Shown: one piece after another, positions 53,946 to 63,128 of the stretch | Layout of the letters: each line of letters opens with the position of its first letter | Position numbering within the stretch: the first letter of the stretch is position 1 | Position numbers and translations under genes: made by a program | The notes under the pieces: model-generated | Told to the model about the DNA's origin: nothing | The model's input: the letters and a program-made list of their open reading frames with translations, nothing else | Database searches by the model: none | Assembly (NCBI RefSeq): GCF_013170845.1 | Contig: NZ_CP033367.1 | Location: forward strand, 1,736,001 to 1,800,000 | Source of the DNA: Mesorhizobium loti R88b | Lineage (GTDB): Bacteria > Pseudomonadota > Alphaproteobacteria > Rhizobiales > Rhizobiaceae | DNA length: 64,000 bases | Reading direction: 5' to 3'

Positions 53946-54989
53946 CTAGCCGGCGGCGGCGTTGAGCTTCTGGCGATATTGCTCGGCGTCCCAATTGACC
54001 AGTTCGTCATTCTCGGCGGCGGTAAGGTAGTTCAGCCGCGCCGCGATATCGACGCGTGCCGTGACGTCCGCGAGGCAGCGTAGCATGGCGTCGGCGCCGG
54101 CACTGGCGTCGCCGCGCATCAGCACGCCGGCCCCGGGAAACAGGAGCGCCGCTGGTGCCGCGCCGAGCCGAGCGGCGACGCCGGCTGCGTCCTCGCCCGG
54201 TCTGGCCGCGACCGAGCCCTGGCCGAGGAAGATGACATGGTCCGGATAGAGGCTGCCGGCCTCAGCCATGCGGCGGCTTTCCGCGTCGAGGGCTACCGCA
54301 TGCGCTTCGACATCCGCCGGCAATCGATAGATGCTGTCGCGGGCAAGCGTGGTCAGGGCCGCGATGTCGGGCGCGGCGGTGACGCGCGCCGGCCGCGCCA
54401 GCAGCGACCGGACACGGCGGAGCAGAATGTCGGCCTCGGCGACGGTTTCGGCGGCGACGACCAGCCCGTGATTGCCAAGGATCAGCACGTCGACACCGGG
54501 GCGCAGTTTCTCGGCAATGCCGCGGGCAAGCGGCAGGCCCGGCCGGAAATAGGGCACATAGGCCCATTCGATGCCGTCGAGCCGCCTGGCGACCTCGGCC
54601 TTGCCATCGGCCTGCACGGCAAGCGAAATCGTGTCGACACAGTGGACATGCAGCACCACGCGTTGCGGCATCAAGGCGTGCACCGTGGTTTCGATCGACG
54701 GACGCAGGCCGCGCGGATTGAGTTCATCGATGGCAAAGGCCTGCGGCTTGTCGGCTGCCGGATCTCGCTGTTCGACGGCCCTGAGCAGCGGCGCCATCGC
54801 CACCGGCACCATGATGTCGTCGCTGAGCGCATCCTTCAGCCATGTGCCCGAGGCCTTGATCCACAGCGTGTCGCCGGCCTTGAGCGAAGTGTTGCCGCCC
54901 GCCGCCTGGGTCATATGCGGGTTGAGCCCGATGCTGGCCGAGAGCGCCCGCAAGGCCGCCAGTTCCTGCGCGTCAGCTTGAGTTGCCAT
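53946..54989 (-). CDS. Class II (zinc) aldolase
   Basis: 347 aa with a class II aldolase/adducin domain as in the aldolase half of bifunctional rhamnulose-1-phosphate aldolases. GGNTSLK (31-37) binds phosphate, Glu100 (PSIETTVH) is the likely catalytic acid, and His114, His116 and His174 (HVH, GNHG) are zinc ligands. The C-terminal half (about 200-347) is a smaller extra domain, not a dehydrogenase. Likely cleaves a ketose-1-phosphate to dihydroxyacetone phosphate and an aldehyde. ATG 54989; first gene of the minus operon, divergent from the DeoR gene. Confidence 0.9.
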   Translation of the reverse strand: MATQADAQELAALRALSASIGLNPHMTQAAGGNTSLKAGDTLWIKASGTWLKDALSDDIMVPVAMAPLLRAVEQRDPAADKPQAFAIDELNPRGLRPSIETTVHALMPQRVVLHVHCVDTISLAVQADGKAEVARRLDGIEWAYVPYFRPGLPLARGIAEKLRPGVDVLILGNHGLVVAAETVAEADILLRRVRSLLARPARVTAAPDIAALTTLARDSIYRLPADVEAHAVALDAESRRMAEAGSLYPDHVIFLGQGSVAARPGEDAAGVAARLGAAPAALLFPGAGVLMRGDASAGADAMLRCLADVTARVDIAARLNYLTAAENDELVNWDAEQYRQKLNAAAG

Positions 54990-55079
54990 GGGACCCTTCC
55001 TTGCACGCCTGTACGAAATCCCGTCGCCGGTGCCGCTGTCGGCGTTGATATCGCAGATGCGAGCGACTTGCGTCAATGG

Positions 55080-55138
55080 TGATCTACTATCATCAAAACC
55101 GGCTTGCAATCTGATTGATGTTGAGTAAGTTGCATCAA
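55080..55138. promoter_or_regulatory. Two palindromes in the DeoR divergent promoter region
   Basis: TGAT-CTACT-ATCA at 55080-55092 and TTGATG-N12-CATCAA at 55115-55138. Both contain TGAT/ATCA half-sites and lie between the divergent aldolase and DeoR genes. They are the best candidates for DeoR operators controlling both operons. Confidence 0.62.
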
Positions 55139-55172
55139 TTGTCATTGGAAAAATGGCATTGGGAGGAAAGAA

Positions 55173-55952
55173 TTGAGCGACTCCGGCCGCCAGCGCCAGA
55201 TCGTTGAACTGCTGCGGGACCGCCCGTTCGCCTCGGTGCGCGAGCTGCAGGAGCGGCTTGGCGTTTCAGCAGCGACGGTCAGGCGCGATATCGACCGGAT
55301 CGATGAGGCCGGGGAGGCGCGGAAGGTCTATGGCGGCATCTCGGCGCTCGACGGGGCATCACAAGGCGTGGCCTTTGCCCGGCCCTATGACGAAAACCGC
55401 GACCTTGCCGTCGAGGCCAAGCGGCAGATCGCGGCCGTCGCCGCGACCATGGTGCGCGATGGCGACGCGGTCATCGTTCATGGCGGCTCGACCTGCTTCC
55501 ATCTCGGCGTCAAGCTCGCCGAGCGTAACATCCGCCTCTACACCAACTCGATGCCGCTGGCGGTCTATCTCAGCGACCATGGCCATTGCAGCCTGACGGT
55601 CGCCGGTGGTGACCTGCATCGCGAGCCCGGCATCATCCACTCGCTGACTCAGCCAACGCCCTTCTACGCCTCGAAATTCTTTCTCGGCGCGCAAGGCCTC
55701 AACCAGGAAGGCGTGCTGGAATCGCATCCGCTGCTGGTGCGTTCGATTGTCGAGCTCAGCCTCTGCGCCGATCAGATCGTGGTGCTGGCCGACAGCCGCA
55801 AGCTGTCGATCCACGCGCGCAATGTCGCGCTGCCCCTGTCGCGCATCGGCACGCTGGTGACCGATGACGGGCTCTCCGACACCGATGCGCGCATGCTGGA
55901 AGATGCCGGCGTCATGGTGCGGGTTGCTTCCACCTCAGGAGCCGTCCCGTGA
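55173..55952 (+). CDS. DeoR/GlpR family transcriptional regulator
   Basis: 259 aa: N-terminal DeoR winged helix (residues about 5-58, VRELQERLGVSAATVRRDIDRIDEAG) and the DeoR C-terminal phosphosugar sensor domain (KRQIAAVAATMVRDGDAVIVHGGSTC, GAQGLNQEGVLE). Start is a TTG at 55173 after GGGAGGAAAG. Heads the plus-strand operon (DeoR, kinase, ABC transporter, epimerase, cupin), overlapping the kinase by 4 nt, and is divergent from aldolase-kinase-HAD. Probably represses both and is released by a phosphorylated ketose. Confidence 0.94.
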   Translation: MSDSGRQRQIVELLRDRPFASVRELQERLGVSAATVRRDIDRIDEAGEARKVYGGISALDGASQGVAFARPYDENRDLAVEAKRQIAAVAATMVRDGDAVIVHGGSTCFHLGVKLAERNIRLYTNSMPLAVYLSDHGHCSLTVAGGDLHREPGIIHSLTQPTPFYASKFFLGAQGLNQEGVLESHPLLVRSIVELSLCADQIVVLADSRKLSIHARNVALPLSRIGTLVTDDGLSDTDARMLEDAGVMVRVASTSGAVP

Positions 55953-57328
55953 AAATGGCGGTGCTCGATTTCGGCAAGACCAATTCGAAGCTGTTTGTCT
56001 TCGGCCAGGACGGACGCATCCTCGACGAGCGCCGGACCCAGCCGAAATGGGTAGACCAGGACGAGTTCAGCGTGCTCGACGAGGCCGCCCTTCATGACTG
56101 GGTGCTCGGCGCCGTCACGGACGCGGTCGAAAACCATGGCGTGGACGGGGTGATGGTGTCGGGCCATGGCTGCACCTTTGCGCTGGTCGACGATAGCGCG
56201 CTGACGCATCCGATCCTCGACTACGAGCAGGAGCCGCCAGCCGAAATCGCCGCCCGGATCGATCGCAGTATTCCGAATTTTGCCGAGACCTTCTCGCCAC
56301 GCCTGCCGCTTGGCTTCAACTATGGCCGTCACATGTTGTGGCTGCAGGAGGTCGATCCCGACGCGTTCTCGGCGGCGAAGTGGATTCTCGGCTATCCCCA
56401 GTACTGGAGCTGGCGCCTCGGCGGCCGCCCAGTCTCGGAAGTGTCCTATCTCGGCTGCCATTCACATTTGTGGGCGCCGCGCGCCCGAGACTTTTCCTCG
56501 CTGGTCGATGCGGAGGGATGGCGCGGCCAGATGCCGGTCTTCGAGCGGGCAGGCGCTGTGATCAGTGAACGGCATTTCGGCCAAAACAAGCGACCGATCG
56601 CCATCCACAATGGCGTCCACGATTCCAATGCGGCGCTGCATGCCTATCGCCGGCAAGAGCTTGGTCCGCTGACCGTGGTGTCGACCGGCACCTGGGTCAT
56701 CGTGCTCAATCCCGACTGCCCGCTGGAAGTGCTCGACCGTGACCGCGACATGCTGGTCAATGTCGATGTCGACGGCGGCCCGGTGCCGACCATCCGCTTC
56801 ATGGGCGGGCGCGAATTCGCTACCATCAGCGGCGGCTGGCAAGGCGCGATCCCGCATGGCTCGGTACAGCAGGTGATCGACGACGGCATCATGGCGCTGC
56901 CGAGTTTTGCGCCGGGCGGGCCGACACCCGACCGTCCCGGCCGGCTGGTCGGGCGCATGCCCGATGCCGGAGAACGCGCCGCGGCGGCACTGCTCTATGT
57001 GGCGCTGATGGTCCATCTCTGCCTCGACCTGATCCATTCGGAAAACACCGTGATTGTGGATGGCGGGCTGAACACTGGTGGCCTGCTTGTGGGGCTGTTG
57101 GCGCAGCTTCGTCCCCACCAGGCCTTCCTGCAAGGCGCCACGCTGGAAGGCAGCGCCACGGGCGCGGCCGCGCTCGCCTTCGAGAGCGTCGGGCGTGACT
57201 TCGCCGCCGAGGCGCCGCAGCCGGTGCATGCAACGCGCTTCACCGGCCTCATCGGCTACCGCGATGCCTGGCGCGATCTCGTTGCCGGGCACGGCATCGC
57301 CGGCAAGATGGCGGGTGGCGCACGATGA
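55949..57328 (+). CDS. FGGY-family carbohydrate kinase (second, RhaB/FucK-like)
   Basis: 459 aa. N-terminal [17 protein letters not shown] loop, middle [11 protein letters not shown] and C-terminal [17 protein letters not shown] with the ADP site. Most like rhamnulokinase/fuculokinase-type enzymes that phosphorylate ketoses at C1, which fits the class II aldolase next door. Start is a GTG at 55949 overlapping the DeoR stop (GTGA) or the ATG at 55955. Its stop overlaps the ABC ATPase start (ATGA). Confidence 0.92.
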   Translation: MKMAVLDFGKTNSKLFVFGQDGRILDERRTQPKWVDQDEFSVLDEAALHDWVLGAVTDAVENHGVDGVMVSGHGCTFALVDDSALTHPILDYEQEPPAEIAARIDRSIPNFAETFSPRLPLGFNYGRHMLWLQEVDPDAFSAAKWILGYPQYWSWRLGGRPVSEVSYLGCHSHLWAPRARDFSSLVDAEGWRGQMPVFERAGAVISERHFGQNKRPIAIHNGVHDSNAALHAYRRQELGPLTVVSTGTWVIVLNPDCPLEVLDRDRDMLVNVDVDGGPVPTIRFMGGREFATISGGWQGAIPHGSVQQVIDDGIMALPSFAPGGPTPDRPGRLVGRMPDAGERAAAALLYVALMVHLCLDLIHSENTVIVDGGLNTGGLLVGLLAQLRPHQAFLQGATLEGSATGAAALAFESVGRDFAAEAPQPVHATRFTGLIGYRDAWRDLVAGHGIAGKMAGGAR

Positions 57329-58869
57329 GCGCGACCGCGCAGATGCAACCGATCCACCAGCCGGTGCTGGAGATGCGCCACATCTCCAAGACCTTTGGTG
57401 CGATCCGCGCCTTGCAGGATGTTTCGCTCAACGTCCATGCCGGCGAGCTGCATGCGCTGATGGGCGAGAACGGCGCCGGCAAGTCGACGCTCATGAAGGT
57501 GCTGTCGGGCGCCTATCGGCCGGATGCCGGCGGCGAAATCCTGATCGATGGCGTGCCTGCCGCGACCGGCGATCCGATCAAGGCGCGCGCCGCCGGCATC
57601 GCGGTGATCTATCAGGAGCTGTCGCTGGCGCCCAATCTGACGGTGGCGCAGAATATCTTCCTCGGCAACGAGCCGCGGCGCCTTGGCTTCGTCGACCGTG
57701 ACCAGTGCAATCGGCGCGCGAACGAAATCATCGCGCGGCTCGGCGTGTCCTTCACGGCGCGTGCCCTGGTCTCGAGCCTCTCGCTCGGCGAGCGTCAGTT
57801 GGTCGAGATCGCCCGGGCTTTGTCGACCAATGCGCGCATCATCGTCATGGACGAACCGACCACCTCGCTGACCTCGCGCGAGACCGACCGTCTGTTCGAG
57901 GTGATCGCGACGCTGAAGGCGCAAGGCATCGCCATCATCTACATCAGCCATCGCATGGAAGAGGTCTATCAGCTCGCCGACCGCGTCAGCGTGCTGCGCG
58001 ACAGCGGCTATGTCGGTACGCTGGAGCGTGCCGAGCTCAACGCCTCGCGGCTGGTGTCGATGATGGTCGGCCGCGATCTCTCCGCCTTCTACAAGAAGGA
58101 TCATCGTCCACCGGACGAGAAGCGCGTGGTCGCGCTCTCGGTGCGCGGCATGTCCGACGGGCGCCTGCTGAAGAACTGTTCGTTTGACCTCTACAAGGGC
58201 GAGGTGCTGGCGCTCTCGGGTCTTGTCGGCTCCGGCCGCACCGAGCTTGCGCGGCTGATCTTCGGCGCCGACAGGCGCAGCGCCGGCACGCTGGAACTCG
58301 ACGGCAAACCGATCTCCATCGGCTCGCCGCGCGAGGCGCTCGATGCGGGCATCGCCTACCTCACCGAGGATCGCAAGGAACTCGGCCTGTTTCTCGACAT
58401 GTCGATTTCCGACAACATCAGCATGGGCGTGCTGGCGAGGGACGCGCGGGCCGGCGGATTTCGCGATTTCACCGCCGCCGACAGGCGCGCCGCAAAAGCC
58501 ATCGCGGATCTGTCGATCCGCGCCCGCTCGGCGCAGGCCAATGCCGGCTCGCTGTCGGGCGGCAACCAGCAGAAGGTGCTGCTCGCCCGCCTGCTGGAGA
58601 CCGAGCCAAAGGTCGTCATCCTCGACGAACCGACGCGCGGCGTCGACGTCGGCGCCAAGTCGGAAATCTACCGGCTGATCGATAATCTCGCCAACAGGGG
58701 CATCGCCATCCTGATGATCTCCAGCGAATTGCCGGAAGTGATCGGCATCGCCGACCGCGTGCTGGTGATGCGCGACGGCGCCATAGCAGGCGAGGTGACG
58801 GCATCCGAAGGCACGCCACTCAGTCAGGAGAAGATCATGGAACTGGCAACGGGAGCAGCTCAGCAATGA
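57325..58869 (+). CDS. Sugar ABC transporter ATPase (RbsA/MglA type)
   Basis: 514 aa, two tandem nucleotide-binding domains as in CUT2 importers. The first has a canonical Walker A (GENGAGKST) and LSLGERQ signature. The second has the usual degenerate [11 protein letters not shown] loop, LSGGNQQK signature and [18 protein letters not shown]. Energises uptake of a monosaccharide. Overlaps its neighbours by 4 nt on each side. Confidence 0.95.
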   Translation: MSATAQMQPIHQPVLEMRHISKTFGAIRALQDVSLNVHAGELHALMGENGAGKSTLMKVLSGAYRPDAGGEILIDGVPAATGDPIKARAAGIAVIYQELSLAPNLTVAQNIFLGNEPRRLGFVDRDQCNRRANEIIARLGVSFTARALVSSLSLGERQLVEIARALSTNARIIVMDEPTTSLTSRETDRLFEVIATLKAQGIAIIYISHRMEEVYQLADRVSVLRDSGYVGTLERAELNASRLVSMMVGRDLSAFYKKDHRPPDEKRVVALSVRGMSDGRLLKNCSFDLYKGEVLALSGLVGSGRTELARLIFGADRRSAGTLELDGKPISIGSPREALDAGIAYLTEDRKELGLFLDMSISDNISMGVLARDARAGGFRDFTAADRRAAKAIADLSIRARSAQANAGSLSGGNQQKVLLARLLETEPKVVILDEPTRGVDVGAKSEIYRLIDNLANRGIAILMISSELPEVIGIADRVLVMRDGAIAGEVTASEGTPLSQEKIMELATGAAQQ

Positions 58870-59864
58870 CCGAGAAGACGACCGGGAGCAGCGCTGGCGA
58901 CCAGGCCACCGGCACGAGCCGGCGGTTGCGAACCGCTTTCGCCGCGCTTGGCATGTTGCCTGTCCTGATCCTGCTGGCGGCAGGCTTCCAGTTCATGAAC
59001 CCTCGCTTCATGACCGAGACGAATCTGTTGATCGTCACCCAGCAGTCGTCGATCAACATCGTGCTGGCGGCCGGCATGACCTTCGTCATCCTGACCGGCG
59101 GCATTGACCTGTCCGTCGGCTCCATTCTGGCCGCTTCGGCGATGGTGGCGGTGATGGTGTCGCTGGTGCCGGACTGGGGACTGCTCGGCGTGCCGGCGGC
59201 CATCCTGGCCGGCCTCGGCTTCGGACTCATCAATGGGCTGCTCATCGCCTATATCAGGCTGCCGCCCTTCATCGTCACGCTGGGTTCGCTGACGGCCGTG
59301 CGCGGCATTGCCCGCCTGCTCGGGCAGGACACGACCGTGTTCAATTCCGACCTGCCGTTCGACTTCATCGGCAATGGCTCGCTGTTCGGCATTCCCTGGC
59401 TGGTCGTCATCGCGCTCGCGGTGGTGGTGCTGTCCTGGCTGGTGCTCAAGCGCACCGTGCTCGGCACCTGGATCTATGCCGTCGGCGGCAATGCCGAGGC
59501 GGCGCGGCTGACCGGCATCAAGGTGCCGCTGGTGCTGCTCTTCGTCTATGGCGTGTCGGGCCTGCTCGCCGGTCTCGGCGGCGCCATGTCGGCGGCAAGG
59601 CTCTACGCCGCCAACGGCCTGCAGCTCGGCCAGTCCTACGAGCTCGACGCCATCGCCGCCGTCATCCTCGGCGGCACCAGCTTTGTCGGCGGCGTCGGCT
59701 CGATCTGGGGCACGCTGATCGGCGGCCTGATCATCGCGGTTCTGTCCAACGGGCTCATCTTGGCCGGTGTCTCGGACATCTGGCAGTACATCATCAAGGG
59801 ATTGGTCATCATCGTGGCGGTCGCCCTCGACCGCTACCGGCTCCAGGCCGGAGCAAGAACGTGA
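58866..59864 (+). CDS. Sugar ABC transporter permease (RbsC type)
   Basis: 332 aa, CUT2-family permease with 8-10 membrane helices, the [21 protein letters not shown] motif near residue 75 and the [12 protein letters not shown] coupling segment near 210. Coupled to the ATPase by an ATGA overlap. A tightly spaced 80 bp precedes the binding-protein gene. Confidence 0.95.
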   Translation: MTEKTTGSSAGDQATGTSRRLRTAFAALGMLPVLILLAAGFQFMNPRFMTETNLLIVTQQSSINIVLAAGMTFVILTGGIDLSVGSILAASAMVAVMVSLVPDWGLLGVPAAILAGLGFGLINGLLIAYIRLPPFIVTLGSLTAVRGIARLLGQDTTVFNSDLPFDFIGNGSLFGIPWLVVIALAVVVLSWLVLKRTVLGTWIYAVGGNAEAARLTGIKVPLVLLFVYGVSGLLAGLGGAMSAARLYAANGLQLGQSYELDAIAAVILGGTSFVGGVGSIWGTLIGGLIIAVLSNGLILAGVSDIWQYIIKGLVIIVAVALDRYRLQAGART

Positions 59865-59944
59865 GTGACCTGGTCGCCGGCATCAACGACCGGCTTGTGT
59901 AACGCACCGCGAGAGGCGCGGGGCATCAGGAGGAAGTAAGCGTC

Positions 59945-60883
59945 ATGAAGATCATCGCCAAACTGCTCTGCGGCGCCGCATTCGCGGCCGTCGCCATCGC
60001 GCCCGCATCGGCCAAGGACTTGAACAAGGTCGGCATCTCGGTCGGCCTGCTCGGCAACCCCTTCTTCGTCGCCACCATCAAGGGCATCGAGGACGCGGCC
60101 AAGAAGATCAATCCGAAGGTTGAGGTGACGTCGGTATCGGCCGACTACGATCTCAACAAGCAGGTTTCGCAGGTCGATTCCTTCATCGCGGCGGGCGTCG
60201 ACGTGATCATGCTCAACGCAGTCGATGCCAAGGCGATCGCGCCGGCGGTGAAGAAGGCGCAGGCCGCCGGCATCATCGTTGCCGCGTTCGATGTCTCGGC
60301 GCCAGGCGCCGACGTCACGGTGATGACCAACAACGTCAAGGCCGGCGAGGAGGCCTGCCAGTACCTGGTCGACCACACTGGCGGCAAGGGCGATTACGTC
60401 ATCCTCAACGGCCCGGCCTCGTCGTCGATCCTGGAGCGGGTCAAGGGCTGCAAGAACGTGCTTGCGCAGCATCCCGACATCAAGATCCTGTCCGACGACC
60501 AGAACGCCGAAGGCTCGCGCGACGGCGGCCTGAAAGTGTTCCAGTCGCTGCTGACCCGCTTCGACAAGATCGACGCGGTGTTCGCCATCAACGACCCGAC
60601 GGCGATCGGCGCCCAGCTGGCCGCCAAGCAGCTCAACCGCTCGGAGTTCATCTTCACCGCGGTCGACGGCGCGCCCGATATCGAAAAGGAGCTCTCGTCC
60701 GGCAAGTCGATGATCAAGGCCTCGGCCTCGCAGGACCCCTATGTGATGGCCGGCCAGTCGCTGACGATGGCGGCTGATTTGCTGGCCGGCAAGAAGCCGG
60801 CTGAGCCGATCGTGCTGCTCGATCCCAAGCTGATCACTGCCGAAAACCTGAAGGACTACAAGGGCTGGACCGCGGCCCGCTGA
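59945..60883 (+). CDS. Sugar ABC transporter solute-binding protein (RbsB type)
   Basis: 312 aa, periplasmic, signal peptide ending ASA-KD near residue 23. Ribose-binding-protein fold: VGISVGLLGNPFFVATIKGIEDAAKKI, then DVIMLNAVDAKAIAPAV and AVFAINDPTAIGAQLA. ATG 59945 follows AGGAGGAAG. In the CUT2 family such proteins bind pentoses or hexoses; the neighbouring 3-epimerase and kinase suggest a rare ketohexose. A GC-rich hairpin follows the gene. Confidence 0.95.
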   Translation: MKIIAKLLCGAAFAAVAIAPASAKDLNKVGISVGLLGNPFFVATIKGIEDAAKKINPKVEVTSVSADYDLNKQVSQVDSFIAAGVDVIMLNAVDAKAIAPAVKKAQAAGIIVAAFDVSAPGADVTVMTNNVKAGEEACQYLVDHTGGKGDYVILNGPASSSILERVKGCKNVLAQHPDIKILSDDQNAEGSRDGGLKVFQSLLTRFDKIDAVFAINDPTAIGAQLAAKQLNRSEFIFTAVDGAPDIEKELSSGKSMIKASASQDPYVMAGQSLTMAADLLAGKKPAEPIVLLDPKLITAENLKDYKGWTAAR

Positions 60884-60899
60884 TCCGTCCAAGAAACGG

Positions 60900-60925
60900 G
60901 CGCGGCCGGGCTGACCCGGCCGCGC
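60900..60925 (+). terminator. GC-rich hairpin after sugar-binding protein gene
   Basis: GCGCGGCCGGG-CTGA-CCCGGCCGCGC, a perfect 11-bp stem followed by TCTCCTCTTT. Probably a partial terminator or message stabiliser, so that the binding protein outnumbers the downstream epimerase. Confidence 0.8.
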
Positions 60926-60958
60926 TCTCCTCTTTATCGCCGCTAACCGGAGACGATC

Positions 60959-61852
60959 ATGGCGCGCATCGGAATCCATTCTTTCGTCTGGTCGGCAAGT
61001 TCGGTGCAGAGCGCGCTTGAACGGACGCTGGCCAACACTAGGGAGGCCGGATTCGACCTGATCGAATTCTCCTATCTCGACCCGGCCGATGTCGACATCA
61101 GCGGGCTCGCCAGGCGCATCGCCGATCTTGGTCTTGGCGTGGCGATCAGCATCGGACTGCCCAGTGATGGCGATATATCGAGCGCCGACAAGGCGGTCGC
61201 AGCGCGCGGCGTCGAGATCCTCAACCAGACCATCGCCCTGACGCGCGACCTTGGCGGCAGCAAGGTCGCCGGCATTCTGTCGGCCAGCCACGGCCTGCAG
61301 GTCGAGGCACCGGCGCGCGATCAATGGAACCGCAGCGCTGCAACGCTGGCCAGGGTCGCCGAGACGGCGAAGGCGGCCGGCGTCACGCTCAACCTCGAGA
61401 TCGTCAACCGCTTCGAAAGCAATCTGCTCAACACCGCTTCACAAGGTCTGGCTTTCATCGAGGACAGCGGCTCGGACAACATCTTCCTGCATCTCGACAC
61501 GTTCCACATGAACATCGAGGAGGCCGATGTCGGGCTGGCCATCCGCCACGCCGCAGCCAAGATCGGCTATGTCCATATCGGCGAGAGCCATCGCGGTTTC
61601 CTCGGCACCGGCAACATCGACTTCGCCGCGATATTCGATGCGCTGACGGCCATCGGCTATGCCGACGACCTCAGCTTCGAATCCTTCTCATCGGAGATCG
61701 TCGACGAGAACCTGTCGAAGAAAACCGCGATCTGGCGCAATCTTTGGACCGACAATATGGCGCTCGCCAAGCATGCGCGCGCCTTCATCGGCCTCGGGCT
61801 GGAAACGGCGCGGCGCAAGGCGGAACTCGTCTCGGCGCCGCACAAGCCGTAA
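60959..61852 (+). CDS. Ketose 3-epimerase (tagatose/psicose epimerase family)
   Basis: 297-aa TIM barrel. The full active site of D-tagatose/D-psicose 3-epimerases is present with the family spacing: metal ligands Glu147, Asp180, His206 and Glu241, plus Arg212 in GESHRG. As I recall, the Agrobacterium psicose epimerase uses Glu152, Asp185, His211, Arg217 and Glu246, a constant offset of five. Interconverts C3 epimers of a free ketose in the cytoplasm. Start ATG after CGGAGAC. Located directly after the Rbs-type transporter genes, so it acts on the imported sugar. Confidence 0.93.
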   Translation: MARIGIHSFVWSASSVQSALERTLANTREAGFDLIEFSYLDPADVDISGLARRIADLGLGVAISIGLPSDGDISSADKAVAARGVEILNQTIALTRDLGGSKVAGILSASHGLQVEAPARDQWNRSAATLARVAETAKAAGVTLNLEIVNRFESNLLNTASQGLAFIEDSGSDNIFLHLDTFHMNIEEADVGLAIRHAAAKIGYVHIGESHRGFLGTGNIDFAAIFDALTAIGYADDLSFESFSSEIVDENLSKKTAIWRNLWTDNMALAKHARAFIGLGLETARRKAELVSAPHKP

Positions 61853-61986
61853 CGCGGCCGCGGGCGCAGGACGTCCCAAGCTGTACTGTCCAGTGCGTAA
61901 CGGCACTGGTCTCATGGTGCATGCATTGCTCCCGTCATGCGCATCGGCTATCCGACCTCCAGACAGATGAGCAAATGGAGCCCGGC

Positions 61987-62340
61987 ATGACAGAGCAGAC
62001 GATCCTCAAATTCGGCGCGATCGAACACGCGGAAGCCGGCGACCTGCCTGGCTGGATCGCGGTCGAGGGCCAGCCGACCATGCAAACCGCCGTGCAGCAC
62101 ACGACCGCGGACGGCAAGGTGATGTCGGGCACGTGGCGGGCGTCGCCCGGCACCTATCATGCGACCTACACCGATTATGAGTTCGTCCACATGATCGCTG
62201 GCCGCATCATCATCACCCCCGACGGCGGCACACCGGTCGAAGTGGGCCCCGGCGACGCCTTCGTGGTCGAAGCCGACTTCAAGGGAACCTGGAAGATCAT
62301 CGAGCCGGTGACCAAGCATTTCGTCGTCAGGGTTGCCTGA
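61987..62340 (+). CDS. Cupin-domain protein (117 aa)
   Basis: Single cupin barrel of the Cupin_3 type (TWRASPGTYHATYTDYEFVHMIAGRIIITPDGGTPVEVGPGDAFVVEADFKGTWKI). Small stand-alone cupins in sugar operons may be isomerases, mutarotase-like proteins or sensors; nothing here decides. ATG 61987 is preceded by GGAG at good spacing. 134 bp after the epimerase, same strand, and followed by a strong terminator, so it could be the last gene of the ketose operon or its own unit. Confidence 0.85.
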   Translation: MTEQTILKFGAIEHAEAGDLPGWIAVEGQPTMQTAVQHTTADGKVMSGTWRASPGTYHATYTDYEFVHMIAGRIIITPDGGTPVEVGPGDAFVVEADFKGTWKIIEPVTKHFVVRVA

Positions 62341-62369
62341 GCCGGCCTGATCGCAGTTGCAACATGAAG

Positions 62370-62406
62370 AAGCCCGCCATGGTTCGCCATGGCGGGCTTT
62401 TTCTTT
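62370..62406 (+). terminator. Intrinsic terminator after the cupin gene
   Basis: AAGCCCGCCATGG-TTCG-CCATGGCGGGCTT followed by TTTCTTT: a 13-bp perfect stem with a stable UUCG-type tetraloop, 30 nt after the stop codon. Marks the end of the ketose locus. Confidence 0.94.
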
Positions 62407-62543
62407 GCCACATCGGTTTCGACGGGTTGCCTCACTGGCCCCGTGCAATCACCAGCTGCACCGTAATGGGTCAGGACGTCTGGCACGGCGTTTGCTCCTG
62501 TGGCGACGCGGCCATGGGCCGTCCCGATCCACAACGGTTGGCA

Positions 62544-63020
62544 ATGATGTACTTCCCACAGTTCCTCATCGGAATGATTGCAACGTCGGCGTCCGTCGCG
62601 ATGTCGGCCTATCTCAAAACAGGGTCGCCATGGGCCGCTCTTGCATGGGCCGCCACAAGCGCGGTGCTGTTGCAGATCGGTTATTTCGCGCTGGTTGTCA
62701 GACTGGTCTATCAGCCTGCAACCTCTGAGGGGACAGCGGCCAGCCAGGATGCAAGTCAGTCGGAGGTTCGCCTGCCGGCGAGGCTAATTGCACTCATCGC
62801 CATTGGCGTGCTCTCCACCATTTCCTTGAAAGGCACGGCCCGTGCGGATGATGATGCCTATTTCGACTGCGTCATCGGCAAGGCCGAGGCAATCATGAAA
62901 AAGCAGACGCACAGGGATGCCGAAGCGGCGCTGGAGAGGGCCTATGCACTGTGCCAGCCCGTGGAGTCGTCCCAGGAAGCGGATATGAGCAACGAACTGC
63001 TGTTGCCGGACCATTCCTGA
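62544..63020 (+). CDS. exoX: ExoX/SyrA-like exopolysaccharide production repressor
   Basis: 158 aa. Residues 1-57 (MMYFPQFLIGMIATSASVAMSAYL, then TGSPW and a second helix ending QIGYFALVVRLVY) show the two-helix pattern of the small rhizobial inner-membrane proteins ExoX/SyrA/PsiA that reduce exopolysaccharide synthesis. The C-terminal half is unusual: a linker, a third hydrophobic segment (about 80-97) and a periplasmic-looking tail with two cysteines (FDCVIG, ALCQPV). ATG 62544 is chosen by homology; its ribosome site is weak. No exoY-like partner is in the window. Confidence 0.75.
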   Translation: MMYFPQFLIGMIATSASVAMSAYLKTGSPWAALAWAATSAVLLQIGYFALVVRLVYQPATSEGTAASQDASQSEVRLPARLIALIAIGVLSTISLKGTARADDDAYFDCVIGKAEAIMKKQTHRDAEAALERAYALCQPVESSQEADMSNELLLPDHS

Positions 63021-63128
63021 GACCTATATCCGCTAGCGACTTTGTGATCGGACCGGTCCCCTAAACTGTCTGTCGTACAAGGGGTAATCCGGTACGGTCG
63101 CGCCTCCCGCAGCGATAGGATAGCCCGT

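Noticed and set aside
51808..55952. Erythritol (ery) locus because of SorC regulator, HAD and FGGY kinase
   Set aside because: The glycerol-3-phosphate-dehydrogenase-like eryB and the eryC-type isomerase are absent, and a class II aldolase and ketose 3-epimerase are present instead.
61324..61986. Long in-frame extension upstream of the cupin gene, through the epimerase
   Set aside because: It overlaps the epimerase in another frame, has Arg-rich shadow composition, and the cupin has its own ribosome site and ATG at 61987.
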